This document shows positions 6,407-14,334 of a stretch of 22,030 bases of DNA, piece after piece (positions within the stretch are counted from its first letter, which is position 1; every line of letters begins with the position of its first letter). The translations under genes and the position numbers were made by a program. The notes beneath the pieces are model-generated. The model worked only from the letters and a program-made list of their open reading frames with translations, searched no databases and was not told the DNA's origin. Location: NCBI GenBank assembly GCA_036397635.1, contig DASWIP010000102.1, positions 1 to 22,030 of the forward strand, read 5' to 3'. This DNA comes from DASWIP01 sp036397635. GTDB taxonomy: Bacteria; Actinomycetota; AC-67.

Positions 6407-8620
6407 TCACGACGCGAACAACCAGTCGAGGCGATCTGCGAACCGACGACGTACTTCGTCGAGCAGCGCGCGATGTTCGTCGTGTGCGAGCAGCGGATCG
6501 CGATCGACGATCGCGAACGCATCGCGTCGCGCCTCGACAAGGATCTCGACGTCGCGCGTCAGGTTCGCGAACCGAAGGTCACCGCGGCCCGCTTGCAGCG
6601 GCGCGCCTTTTCCCTCACCGACCGATCCTCGTCCGAGCAGATGGCCGGCGCCGCGGATCTCCAGATCGAGCTCGGCGAGGCGGAACCCGTCGGCTGTGGC
6701 CGCCATCGCATCCAGCCGGCGCATCGCCTCCGCCCGAGCGTCGTCGTCCTCGGGATCGATGGCTGTGAACAGGTAGCAGCGCGACCGATGGGCCCCCCGG
6801 CCGACCCGACCCCGTAATTGGTGAAGCTGGGAGAGGCCGAACCGGTCCGCATCCTCGATCACCATCACCGTGGCGTTCGCGATATCGACGCCGACCTCGA
6901 TCACGGTGGTCGAGACCAAGATGTCCAGGTCACCGGACCGCATCGCGGTCATAACCTCATCCTTAGCTTGAGACTTCATCCGTCCATGGATGAGCCCGAC
7001 GCGCAGATCGGGGAACACGTCGGCCCGGATCCGCTCGTACTCGGACTCGGCCGCCTTGGCCTCGAGGATGGCCGAGTCCTCTACCAGGGGGCAGATGATG
7101 AAGGCCTGCCGCCCGGCGGCGACCTCGGCCCGCAGGTGACCATACGCCGTCTCCCGCCCGGCCGCGTCGCGCACCACCATCGTCTCGACCGGCGTTCGTC
7201 CCGCGGGCATCTCGTCGAGCGTGCTCACGTCAAGGTCTCCGTACAGCGTCAGCGCCAGCGTTCGCGGGATCGGCGTGGCCGTCATGATCAGAACGTCGGG
7301 TTGCGCGTGCTTGCCCTTCGCGCGAAGCGACAGTCGCTGATGCACGCCGAAGCGATGCTGCTCGTCCACGATCGCGAGACCCAGTCGGTCGAACGTGACT
7401 CCTTCTTGGATCAGCGCGTGCGTTCCGACGAGCATCATCGCCTCGCCGCTGGCTGCCATCTCGAGCGTGCGCTGCCGCTCCTTCCCGCCGACCGAGCCGG
7501 TGAGCAGCGCGACGCGGAACCCTTCACCGAACAACCGTCCCGTGTCCGCCGGCGCGAGATGACCGATCTGCTCGAGCAAGCGCGACACCGTCAAGAAATG
7601 CTGATCGGCGAGAACCTCCGTCGGCGCCATGAACGCGGTCTGCGACCCGGCGCTCGCCGCGATGAGCGCGGCGGCAACCGCGACCACCGTCTTGCCGCTG
7701 CCGACCTCGCCCTGCAGCAAACGGTTCATCGGGTGCGGCTGCCCGAGATCGACCGCGATCTCCTGGATCGCGAGCCGCTGCGCCGCGGTCAGAGTGAACG
7801 GCAGGGAGCCCAGGAACCGATCCAGATAGCCGCGTCCGTCCCGCAACTCAGCGCCGGCTTCGTCGCGCTGCAATCGCCGCTTGCGCATCGCGAGCCCGGC
7901 CGAGAGCACGAAGAGTTCCTCGTACACCAGCCGCCGGCGTGCGACACGACGCGATCGCTCCTCGGTGGGGAAATGCACCTCTCGCAGCGCAGACGCGCGC
8001 GCCGGGAGCGCCTTCTCCTGGACCAGCGCGCCGGGCAGCGGTTCGCCGACGCGGTCGGCGAACCGGTTCAGGGCCTCGTAGACGTAGCGCCGGATCTGGT
8101 TGGGGCTTACGCCGGCGGTCGCACCGTGGATAGGGATCACGCGCCCGGTATGGACGCCGCCGCCGGTGAGCTGCTCGACGAACGGATTCGAGATCATCAG
8201 CCGGCGGCCTTTGCGGCTGCGCTCGATCCGGCCGGCGACGATCAGGTCCATCCCCTGGCGGAGGTTGCGCCCGCGGAACGGCTGGTTCCACCAGATCAGA
8301 TCGACGTACCCGGAGCCATCCCCGATCGTCACCGTCAGCATGTGCCGTCGCGAGCGAAGGTACCGGCCGTCGACGCGGACGATCCTTCCTTTGGTCGTGG
8401 CGTCCTCGCCGATCTTCAACTCACCAAGGGTGCGCGTGCGCGAAAGATCGATGTACCGACGCGGCACGTGCTCGAGCAGGTCACGCACCGTCCACAGCTC
8501 GAGTCCCTTCCCGAGCTTCGTGGCGGTCGCGCGCGTGAGCCCGGTGATGCGTGCCTCGGCGAGCGGCACGTCCAGCGGGCCGGGCCCGGGAGGCAGCAAC
8601 AGCTCGTCGGCGTCGCTCAC
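6407..8620 (-). CDS. recG: ATP-dependent DNA helicase RecG
   Basis: A helicase of about 737 residues for branch migration and replication-fork regression. An N-terminal wedge/OB region (about 65-150) is followed by the Walker A motif GEVGSGKT (304-311), the DEQH box in IVDEQHRFG, a TATPIPRT motif and QLRGRVGRG (motif VI). The frame stays open to 8749, but I chose the GTG at 8620. It forms a GTGA overlap with the stop of the upstream fakA-like gene, and the extra 43 residues are arginine-rich and look like read-back into that gene. The fakA-recG-rsmD-coaD order is conserved in actinobacteria. Confidence 0.95.
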   Translation of the reverse strand: MSDADELLLPPGPGPLDVPLAEARITGLTRATATKLGKGLELWTVRDLLEHVPRRYIDLSRTRTLGELKIGEDATTKGRIVRVDGRYLRSRRHMLTVTIGDGSGYVDLIWWNQPFRGRNLRQGMDLIVAGRIERSRKGRRLMISNPFVEQLTGGGVHTGRVIPIHGATAGVSPNQIRRYVYEALNRFADRVGEPLPGALVQEKALPARASALREVHFPTEERSRRVARRRLVYEELFVLSAGLAMRKRRLQRDEAGAELRDGRGYLDRFLGSLPFTLTAAQRLAIQEIAVDLGQPHPMNRLLQGEVGSGKTVVAVAAALIAASAGSQTAFMAPTEVLADQHFLTVSRLLEQIGHLAPADTGRLFGEGFRVALLTGSVGGKERQRTLEMAASGEAMMLVGTHALIQEGVTFDRLGLAIVDEQHRFGVHQRLSLRAKGKHAQPDVLIMTATPIPRTLALTLYGDLDVSTLDEMPAGRTPVETMVVRDAAGRETAYGHLRAEVAAGRQAFIICPLVEDSAILEAKAAESEYERIRADVFPDLRVGLIHGRMKSQAKDEVMTAMRSGDLDILVSTTVIEVGVDIANATVMVIEDADRFGLSQLHQLRGRVGRGAHRSRCYLFTAIDPEDDDARAEAMRRLDAMAATADGFRLAELDLEIRGAGHLLGRGSVGEGKGAPLQAGRGDLRFANLTRDVEILVEARRDAFAIVDRDPLLAHDEHRALLDEVRRRFADRLDWLFAS

Positions 8621-10251
8621 TCGACCGCGATCAGATACCGGTGGACGGGCTGCCCGCCGTCGTGGATCTCGAGGGTCATCGCGGGGAACGACTCGGCGAG
8701 CGCGCGTTGGAGCCGTGAGCGTTCGGCCGCATCGACGTCGGCGCCGCACAGGACCGTGATCAATCCGTCGCCCGGAGTCACGAGCGTCTCGACGACGGCG
8801 CTCGCAACGGCGACAGCATCCGAGGCGTCCGCGGACACGATCGCGCCCTCCGCGAAGCCGAGCGGCTGCCCCGCCGTCACGTCGCCGCCCGGAACCGGCG
8901 CGTCGCGTGAGGCCAATACCACGACGCCGGTGCGAACCTGGTCGAGCGCGCGCTGCATGTCGGCGACGTTCGCGGAGGGGTCACGCGCGTCGCCGTAAGC
9001 AAGCGCAGCCGCGAGCCCCTCGGCCATGTCGCGCGATCGGAGCACGGTCACGTCCTTGGACGATTCTCCCTTCGCGACACCGGCCGCAGCGAAGACGTTG
9101 TCGTTGTTGGGGAGCACGAGCACCGAGGCGGCGGGCACGCCGTCGATCGCCTCGACCAGGTCCCCGACCGATGGATTCATCGTCGCTCCACCGTCTACCA
9201 CGATCGCTCCGAGGTCGGCGAACATCCGCTTCATGCCATCGCCCGCGGCGACCACGACCAGCGCGGCCGCCGACGCGGCGCGAGCGAGCGGGATGCCGCG
9301 CTGACCGGCCGCGCGCGCGGCGTCATGCGATGCCTGAGCGTTGGCGGTTGAGGCGGCGAGCTGCTCGCCGAAGGAAACCACCTCGAGCTGGGACACGGTC
9401 CCGACCGCCTCGCCCAACGCGGTGGCTCGATCACGCTGATCGGTATGGACGTGCACGCGCCAGGACCCGTCTCCCCCGACGACCGCGACCGAATCCCCGA
9501 TCGTCCCGAGCAGCTGTCGCAACGCCGGCACCGCTTCGTCCGACGCCTCGAGCATGTACTGGACCTCGAAGGCATGTGTGGACGACGTCCCGTCGCACAG
9601 CTCGGACGGATGCACCCGGTCCCCGGCGTCCTCCGGGCTCGCGGGCAGCTCGCGACCGGCGATCGTTGCCGCGAACGCCTCGAGCACCGCCACCAGCCCC
9701 ATGCCGCCGGCGTCGACCACGCCGGCTTGTGCCAGCAGGGGAAGCTGCTCGGGCGTACGCGCGAGCGCGTCGCCGGCCGCGCGCGCGACCGCATCGAGCT
9801 GCTCCGGCATAGACGCGTACTGCCCGGCTGCCGCGTCGGAGGCCGCCCGAGCCACCGTCAGGATGGTGCCCTCGGCGGGCTCCAGTACGGCCTCGTAGGC
9901 GAGCTCCACTGCTCGCTTGAACCCGTCGGCCAGGCGCGCCGGCTCGGCGGGGCCGCTCTCCAGCACCTCGGTGATCCCGCGGAGGATCTGCGCCATGATC
10001 ACGCCCGAGTTCCCGCGGGCGCCCATCAACGACCCGGTCTTGACCGCCTTGGCCACATCGGCGAGTTGGTTACCGGCCTTCTGCAGGGCCGCTTCGACGG
10101 CCTCGAAGGTGAGCACCAGGTTCGTCCCGGTATCGCCGTCTGGGACCGGGTAGACGTTGGCCGCGTCGATCGCGGCGCGACGTGCCCGAAGGACCTCCAG
10201 GCTCGCCTGCAGCGCTCGCCTCAGCTCCGCGGCACCTAGGGTGAGCGTCAC
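8617..10251 (-). CDS. DAK2/DegV-associated kinase, FakA (YloV)-like
   Basis: A 544-residue protein with NVYPVPDGDTGTN at residues 32-44, the ATP/metal-binding motif of DhaL-type kinases, then GARGNSGVI and DAGGMG. The N-terminal ~200 residues are the DAK2 kinase domain; the rest matches the FakA/YloV middle and C-terminal domains. FakA phosphorylates fatty acids bound to DegV-type FakB partners, feeding phospholipid synthesis; no FakB gene is in the window, so the substrate is inferred. It starts at GTG 10251, six bases after a TAGGAT hexamer, so the mRNA may be leaderless. Its stop overlaps the recG start by four bases. It is divergent from rpmB. Confidence 0.88.
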   Translation of the reverse strand: MTLTLGAAELRRALQASLEVLRARRAAIDAANVYPVPDGDTGTNLVLTFEAVEAALQKAGNQLADVAKAVKTGSLMGARGNSGVIMAQILRGITEVLESGPAEPARLADGFKRAVELAYEAVLEPAEGTILTVARAASDAAAGQYASMPEQLDAVARAAGDALARTPEQLPLLAQAGVVDAGGMGLVAVLEAFAATIAGRELPASPEDAGDRVHPSELCDGTSSTHAFEVQYMLEASDEAVPALRQLLGTIGDSVAVVGGDGSWRVHVHTDQRDRATALGEAVGTVSQLEVVSFGEQLAASTANAQASHDAARAAGQRGIPLARAASAAALVVVAAGDGMKRMFADLGAIVVDGGATMNPSVGDLVEAIDGVPAASVLVLPNNDNVFAAAGVAKGESSKDVTVLRSRDMAEGLAAALAYGDARDPSANVADMQRALDQVRTGVVVLASRDAPVPGGDVTAGQPLGFAEGAIVSADASDAVAVASAVVETLVTPGDGLITVLCGADVDAAERSRLQRALAESFPAMTLEIHDGGQPVHRYLIAVE

Positions 10252-10257
10252 GCGGTC

Positions 10258-10263
10258 ATCCTA
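10258..10263 (-). promoter_or_regulatory. Probable -10 element (TAGGAT) of the fakA-like operon
   Basis: On the minus strand TAGGAT is followed by six bases and then the GTG start, placing the expected transcription start at the start codon. No Shine-Dalgarno sequence is present between them. No convincing -35 hexamer is seen 16-18 bases upstream. Confidence 0.45.
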
Positions 10264-10296
10264 GCCCAGCACTCGGGGCGCGCCGGGAGTCGCTGG

Positions 10297-10325
10297 TTGC
10301 CGGGAAAGGGCGTCGCGGCTACCAT
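10297..10325 (+). promoter_or_regulatory. Promoter of rpmB (TTGCCG, 17 bp, TACCAT)
   Basis: TTGCCG (10297-10302) is separated by exactly 17 bases from TACCAT (10320-10325). The start codon lies nine bases after the -10 element and there is no purine-rich ribosome binding site, so the transcript is probably leaderless or has a leader of only two to three bases. Confidence 0.55.
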
Positions 10326-10334
10326 TGCCGAGCC

Positions 10335-10526
10335 ATGTCAGCCCGATGCGACGTCTGTGGCCGAGGCCCGAGCTTCGGCAAGCAGGTGTCCCACTCGCAC
10401 CGCCGGTCCTCGCGCCGGTGGAGCCCGAACGTGCAACGGGTTCGCGCGCTGGTCAAGGGCCACGCGAAGCGGATGAACGTGTGCACGCGCTGCATCAAGG
10501 CCGGCAAGATCCAGCGCGCGATCTAG
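10335..10526 (+). CDS. rpmB: 50S ribosomal protein L28
   Basis: A 63-residue basic ribosomal protein beginning MSARCDVCGRGP, with FGKQVSHSHRRSSRRWSPNVQ in the middle and CTRC near the C-terminus. The CxxC pairs mark the zinc-binding form of L28. Length and pattern are typical of actinobacterial L28. It is divergent from the fakA-like operon, as in relatives, and converges on thiD with the two stop codons sharing the palindrome CTAG (10523-10526). Confidence 0.96.
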   Translation: MSARCDVCGRGPSFGKQVSHSHRRSSRRWSPNVQRVRALVKGHAKRMNVCTRCIKAGKIQRAI

Positions 10527-11305
10527 GCCATCGGATCGACGGGTCCGGCACCGCCGCCCAGTGGGAGCGCGTGCTCGATCCCCCGCGTGACGAATCGCTT
10601 CGCGCGACGCGCCGCCTCCACCAGATCCATCCCCTGCGCCAGCCCCGCCACGATCGCAGCCGAGAGCATGCAGCCGGTGCCATGCGTGTTCGTCGTATCG
10701 ATCCATGGGGCGACCAGCTCGTGCTCCTGATCGTCGGCGTCGACGAGCACATCGATCGCTTCCGCGCCACCGGTGTGCCCGCCCTTGACCAGCGCCGCGC
10801 GCGCGCCCATGGCCCGGATCGCGCGCGCGGCCGCGCGCTGCTCGTCCGGTGTGCGCACCGGAAGGCCGGTGAGGCGTTCCGCCTCGCGCGCGTTCGGCGT
10901 GACACACACCGCGAGCGGCAGGATCTCCGAGACGAGCGCATCCACCGCATCGTCGTCGATCAGCGCGTCACCGGAGGTCGCCACCATGACCGGGTCCACC
11001 ACGAGCTGCTCGATGCGCGCATCGCGGACCGCTCGCGCGACCGCGGTGATGATTGCCACGTCGGGCAGCATGCCGGTCTTGGCTGCGTCGACACCGATGT
11101 CCTCGGCCACCGCGGTGATCTGCGCCGCGACGATCTCGGGGTTAATCCGCTGCCACCCCTGCACGCCCAGCGTGTTCTGCACGGTCACGGCGGTGATCGC
11201 GGTCATCCCCCAAACGCCGAGTGCCTGGAAGGTCTTCAGATCCTGCTGGATCCCGGCGCCGCCGCCCGAGTCCGAGCCGGCGATCGTGAGCGCGCGCGCG
11301 ATCAC
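10523..11305 (-). CDS. thiD: Hydroxymethylpyrimidine/phosphomethylpyrimidine kinase
   Basis: A 260-residue ribokinase-fold kinase that phosphorylates HMP and HMP-P for thiamine synthesis. The N-terminus has ALTIAGSDSGGGAGIQQDLKTF, the substrate-binding glycine-rich segment; VDPVMVATSG is present; and the anion-hole/catalytic NTHGTGCMLSAAI is near residue 210. The start is a GTG at 11305 that overlaps the thiL stop as GTGA. It is a single-domain ThiD, not fused to ThiE or TenA. Its stop overlaps the rpmB stop convergently. Thiamine genes other than thiL and thiD are not in view. Confidence 0.95.
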   Translation of the reverse strand: MIARALTIAGSDSGGGAGIQQDLKTFQALGVWGMTAITAVTVQNTLGVQGWQRINPEIVAAQITAVAEDIGVDAAKTGMLPDVAIITAVARAVRDARIEQLVVDPVMVATSGDALIDDDAVDALVSEILPLAVCVTPNAREAERLTGLPVRTPDEQRAAARAIRAMGARAALVKGGHTGGAEAIDVLVDADDQEHELVAPWIDTTNTHGTGCMLSAAIVAGLAQGMDLVEAARRAKRFVTRGIEHALPLGGGAGPVDPMA

Positions 11306-12282
11306 GACGATCCCCGGAAACTATCCCAGCCGGCATGACCTTGGGCGGGCGGCGGTCCCTCGAATCGACCGCACACCGTCAACGAGGTCGGAGCGATCGC
11401 CGCGCGCACTCGGTCTAAGGCGCTCGGCGGCACCGCCATGGCCAGCTCGTAGTCATCGCCACCGGTCTCGGCGAGACGGCCTCGGCCCAGCCACGCCTCG
11501 ACCTCGGCGACGCCGGGCGCTCGCGGCACCTCATCCTCGATGACGACCCCGACGCCGCTCGCGCGTCCGAGGTGGCTTGCGTCTTGCGCCAGGCCGTCCG
11601 AGACGTCGATCATCGCGCGCGCGCCCGCTTCAGCTGCCGCCATCCCCTCGCGAACGCGCGCAACCGGTCTCCGGTGCGCCTGGGCCAGCCCCGGGAACCG
11701 GTCGAGCAGCGCGCGCGCCTCCTCATCCCCGTCGGCCGCGCCGCGCAGGAGCGCCAAACCCGCGGCGGCCGCTCCGAGCGAGCCGGTCACGCATAACAGG
11801 TCACCCTGCTTCGCGCCGGCTCGCGTCACGACGCCCGCCGGGCCGGGCTCGCCCAACAGGGCGACGGAGACGACAAGCATGTCCGCCCCGACGGTGTCAC
11901 CGCCGACGATGACGATCTCGTGCGCGCGCGCGGCCTCTGCTACTCCGTCGTAGACGCCTTCAAGACGCTCGACCGGCGTCGATGCGGGAGCCCCGATCGA
12001 GAGCAAGGCCCACAGCGGACGCCCCCCCATCGCCGCCATATCGCTCGCGTTGACAGTCAACGCTTTCCACCCGATATCCGACGGCGAGGAGAACCGGAGG
12101 TCGAAATGGCGGCCCTCGATCGAGAGGTCGGCGGTGGCGATCAGCAGACGATCGGCGACCCGAAGCACTGCGGCGTCGTCGCGTCCGGGTCCGATCTCGA
12201 CGCCGGGCCCCGCGACGGGGACACGCGCGAGCAGGCGGTCGATCAGCCCGAACTCGCCCAGATCGGAGAGCTTCTCGTTCAC
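11302..12282 (-). CDS. thiL: Thiamine-monophosphate kinase
   Basis: A 326-residue enzyme that phosphorylates thiamine monophosphate to the active pyrophosphate. It has the family markers GPGRDDAAVL (31-40), TADLSIEGRHF (50-60), NASDMAAMGG, VGGDTVGAD and IDVSDGLAQD in the expected order. The start is GTG 12282; TATGCT lies six bases upstream on the minus strand with no close ribosome binding site, hinting at another leaderless start, though no good -35 is seen. It is followed by thiD with a four-base overlap, giving a two-gene thiamine operon. Confidence 0.95.
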   Translation of the reverse strand: MNEKLSDLGEFGLIDRLLARVPVAGPGVEIGPGRDDAAVLRVADRLLIATADLSIEGRHFDLRFSSPSDIGWKALTVNASDMAAMGGRPLWALLSIGAPASTPVERLEGVYDGVAEAARAHEIVIVGGDTVGADMLVVSVALLGEPGPAGVVTRAGAKQGDLLCVTGSLGAAAAGLALLRGAADGDEEARALLDRFPGLAQAHRRPVARVREGMAAAEAGARAMIDVSDGLAQDASHLGRASGVGVVIEDEVPRAPGVAEVEAWLGRGRLAETGGDDYELAMAVPPSALDRVRAAIAPTSLTVCGRFEGPPPAQGHAGWDSFRGSS

Positions 12283-12368
12283 CGCGGCAGCATAGCCTCG
12301 CAGGGTCTTGCCCTCGGGGGCCGAGCAGGAGAAGATACCGCTCGGCTTTCATCGAGGAGGGATGACCG

Positions 12369-12581
12369 TTGGGCGTATACAACACCATCGAGCTGGAAGG
12401 CGTGTCGAGCGAGTCGTGGGGCGACGCGGCGCGCGAGGCGATCAGGGAAGCCGCCAAGACGATCCGCCACATCTCGAAGATGGACGTCCTGGGTACCGCC
12501 TGCTCGGTCGAGGACAACCAGATCATCGAGTACCGAACCTCGGTCCGCCTGTACTTCGAGGTCGAGCCCGCGCGGACCTGA
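12369..12581 (+). CDS. Dodecin-family small protein
   Basis: A 70-residue protein with the dodecin beta-alpha-beta-beta pattern: VYNTIELEGVS, a helix at about 17-35, then MDVLGTACSVEDNQIIEYRTSVRLYFEVE. Dodecins form hollow dodecamers that store flavins (or, in some, CoA). The usual flavin-stacking tryptophan after the helix is absent here: the position is occupied by Met38 or a neighbour. This matches a second, Trp-less dodecin subfamily, so ligand binding should not be assumed. The start is a TTG preceded by GGAGGG at seven to eight bases; no ATG or GTG fits. It is divergent from thiL. Confidence 0.85.
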   Translation: MGVYNTIELEGVSSESWGDAAREAIREAAKTIRHISKMDVLGTACSVEDNQIIEYRTSVRLYFEVEPART

Positions 12582-12637
12582 GACGCGGCCTGGATCGCCG
12601 GTGGGACCACGCGATCATCAGCGCCCGTTCCATCCGT

Positions 12638-12666
12638 TTCGCATCCCGCACCGCGCGCGGTATCAT
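12638..12666 (+). promoter_or_regulatory. Probable pckA promoter (TTCGCA, 17 bp, TATCAT)
   Basis: TTCGCA (12638-12643) and TATCAT (12661-12666) are spaced by 17 bases and lie 60 bases upstream of the pckA start codon. The expected transcription start, about 12673, falls inside the palindrome described at 12668-12685. The -35 hexamer matches the consensus at only four of six positions. Confidence 0.45.
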
Positions 12667-12667
12667 C

Positions 12668-12685
12668 ATGTGAACGTTTTCACAT
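12668..12685 (+). promoter_or_regulatory. Palindromic operator upstream of pckA (CRP/GlxR-like or cre-like)
   Basis: ATGTGA-ACGTTT-TCACAT is a perfect two-fold symmetric site matching the CRP/GlxR half-site pattern TGTGA-N6-TCACA. The 14 bases from 12669 also satisfy the CcpA/LacI-type cre consensus TGWNANCGNTNWCA. It sits directly after the predicted -10 element and ends 40 bases before the pckA ATG. That position would suit a repressor or a roadblock more than a classical activator. The symmetry is seen; the identity of the regulator is inference. Confidence 0.6.
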
Positions 12686-12725
12686 AGCCAGGTCTGGGCG
12701 GAGCAGCCCGGGATCGGGGGAGCAG

Positions 12726-14285
12726 ATGACCGAGAAGCTGGAAGGTCCAACCTACGTTCTCGAAGCCAAGTCCTTCCTGATCGACCCCGGCCAGGACCAG
12801 CTCATCGAGCTGACCGACGCCATGCCGAACTCGCGCTGGACCTCCTACGGGAATCTCAACGTCACGACCAGGGTCGACTCGCGAAGCGCCAAGTCCACCT
12901 ACATCGCGACCGACGCGCCCGAGGAGTTCTCCGGGCAGCAGACGATCACGCGCGCGGAGTACGAACGCATCGCCCAGATGCAGGAGGAGTACATCCGCGA
13001 CCAGAACATGGTCGTGATCAACGGCTTCATCGGCAACGACGCCAACTTCCGCGTGCCTGCGCGCCTGATCATCGAGGCTCGCAACGCGAACGTCGCGGGC
13101 AGCCAGGACCTGCTGTACTTCCACGATGACGATCAAGCCGAGCCGGCCGTGACCGTCATCTACACCCCGAACCTGCCCGCCGAGGGATACCCGGAGGACC
13201 GCTGCATCGCGGTGGACCTCGACAACTTCGTCACGCGCGTCCTGAACTCGGACTACTTCGGCGAGTCGAAGAAGGGCGGCCTGCGTATGTGGAACAAGAT
13301 CGTCTACGACCGGGGCGGGCTGAGCCTGCACGCGGGCGCGAAGGCGATCCCCGCCGGTGACGGCGAGCAGACCTTCCTCATCATCGGGCTGTCGGGCACC
13401 GGGAAGACGACGACGACCTTCACCCGTCAGAACGACTCGAAGCCCGTGCAGGACGACTTCATCGCGCTGATGCCCGGCGGCAAGATCTACGGCACCGAGA
13501 ACGGCTGCTTCGCCAAGACCTACGCGCTGTCGCCGGAGTACGAGCCGACCATCCACGCGGCGGTTACCCAGCCGGGCGCCTACCTCGAGAACGTCTCCCA
13601 GAAGGAAGAGCGTGGCGACGTCGATTTCTTCGACGAGTCGTTCACCCAGAACGGGCGCGCCGTGTTCGCGATGGAGAAGCTCGGCTGGTTCAAGGACGCG
13701 CGCGAGGTCGGCGCGGTCGAGAACCTGTTGATCCTCAATCGCAACAACAGCATCATCCCGGCGGTCGCGAAGCTCCCGAAAGATGCGGCCGCTGCCTACT
13801 TCATGCTGGGTGAGACCATGGGCACCTCCGCCGGCGGCAAGGACGAGGCCGGCAAGTCGCTGCGCGTCCCGGGGACGAACCCGTTCTTCCCCCTCCCCCA
13901 CGCGCAGCAGGGAAACCGGTTCCTCGAGCTGATCCAGACGGCCGAGATGGACGTCTACCTGATGAACACTGGCTGGGTCGGCGGCGGAGACGCGGATGTG
14001 GCGGCCGGACGAGCGAAGAAGGTCAAGATCCCCCACTCCTCAGCCGTGGTCAAGGCCATCGCCGACGGCACCATCGAATGGACACAGGACCCGGACTTCG
14101 GCTACCAGATCGCGACCTCGGTCCCTGGGTTCGACGACGAGGAGCTGCTCCAGCCCCGTCGGCTCTACGAGCGGCAGGGCCGCCTGGACGAGTACGCGGC
14201 GACCGTCAAGCGCCTCAAGGAGGAGCGCGCGACGTTCCTCGCGAAGTTCGACGGCCTCGAGCGGGAGATCAGGAACGCGATCTGA
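12726..14285 (+). CDS. pckA: Phosphoenolpyruvate carboxykinase, ATP-type
   Basis: A 519-residue enzyme that converts oxaloacetate and ATP to PEP, CO2 and ADP in gluconeogenesis. The P-loop GLSGTGKT is at 221-228, the metal-binding pair is Asp243-Asp244 in QDDF, Lys182/183 and His202 are in place for the manganese site, ENGCFAKTY follows, and NTGW at 414-417 matches the conserved C-terminal segment. It diverges from the enterobacterial form: the usual TPTFSACFG region is replaced by GETMGTSAGG and an insertion before NPFFPLPHAQQG. The ribosome binding site is GGGGGAG. Its upstream palindrome suggests carbon-source control. Confidence 0.9.
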   Translation: MTEKLEGPTYVLEAKSFLIDPGQDQLIELTDAMPNSRWTSYGNLNVTTRVDSRSAKSTYIATDAPEEFSGQQTITRAEYERIAQMQEEYIRDQNMVVINGFIGNDANFRVPARLIIEARNANVAGSQDLLYFHDDDQAEPAVTVIYTPNLPAEGYPEDRCIAVDLDNFVTRVLNSDYFGESKKGGLRMWNKIVYDRGGLSLHAGAKAIPAGDGEQTFLIIGLSGTGKTTTTFTRQNDSKPVQDDFIALMPGGKIYGTENGCFAKTYALSPEYEPTIHAAVTQPGAYLENVSQKEERGDVDFFDESFTQNGRAVFAMEKLGWFKDAREVGAVENLLILNRNNSIIPAVAKLPKDAAAAYFMLGETMGTSAGGKDEAGKSLRVPGTNPFFPLPHAQQGNRFLELIQTAEMDVYLMNTGWVGGGDADVAAGRAKKVKIPHSSAVVKAIADGTIEWTQDPDFGYQIATSVPGFDDEELLQPRRLYERQGRLDEYAATVKRLKEERATFLAKFDGLEREIRNAI

Positions 14286-14334
14286 GCCGCCCCTCCCGCC
14301 GCGTGGCATCCGTTTCCTCGTCGCCGCGCTCACG

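Noticed and set aside
6818..8998. A 726-codon open frame on the plus strand opposite recG and the end of the fakA-like gene
   Set aside because: It is the antisense of two well-supported genes, and its composition (Arg, His, Asp, Gln-rich, no domains) is what high-GC antisense frames look like.
12666..14036. A 456-codon open frame on the minus strand opposite pckA
   Set aside because: Antisense shadow of a gene with clear catalytic motifs; no ribosome binding site or recognisable domain.
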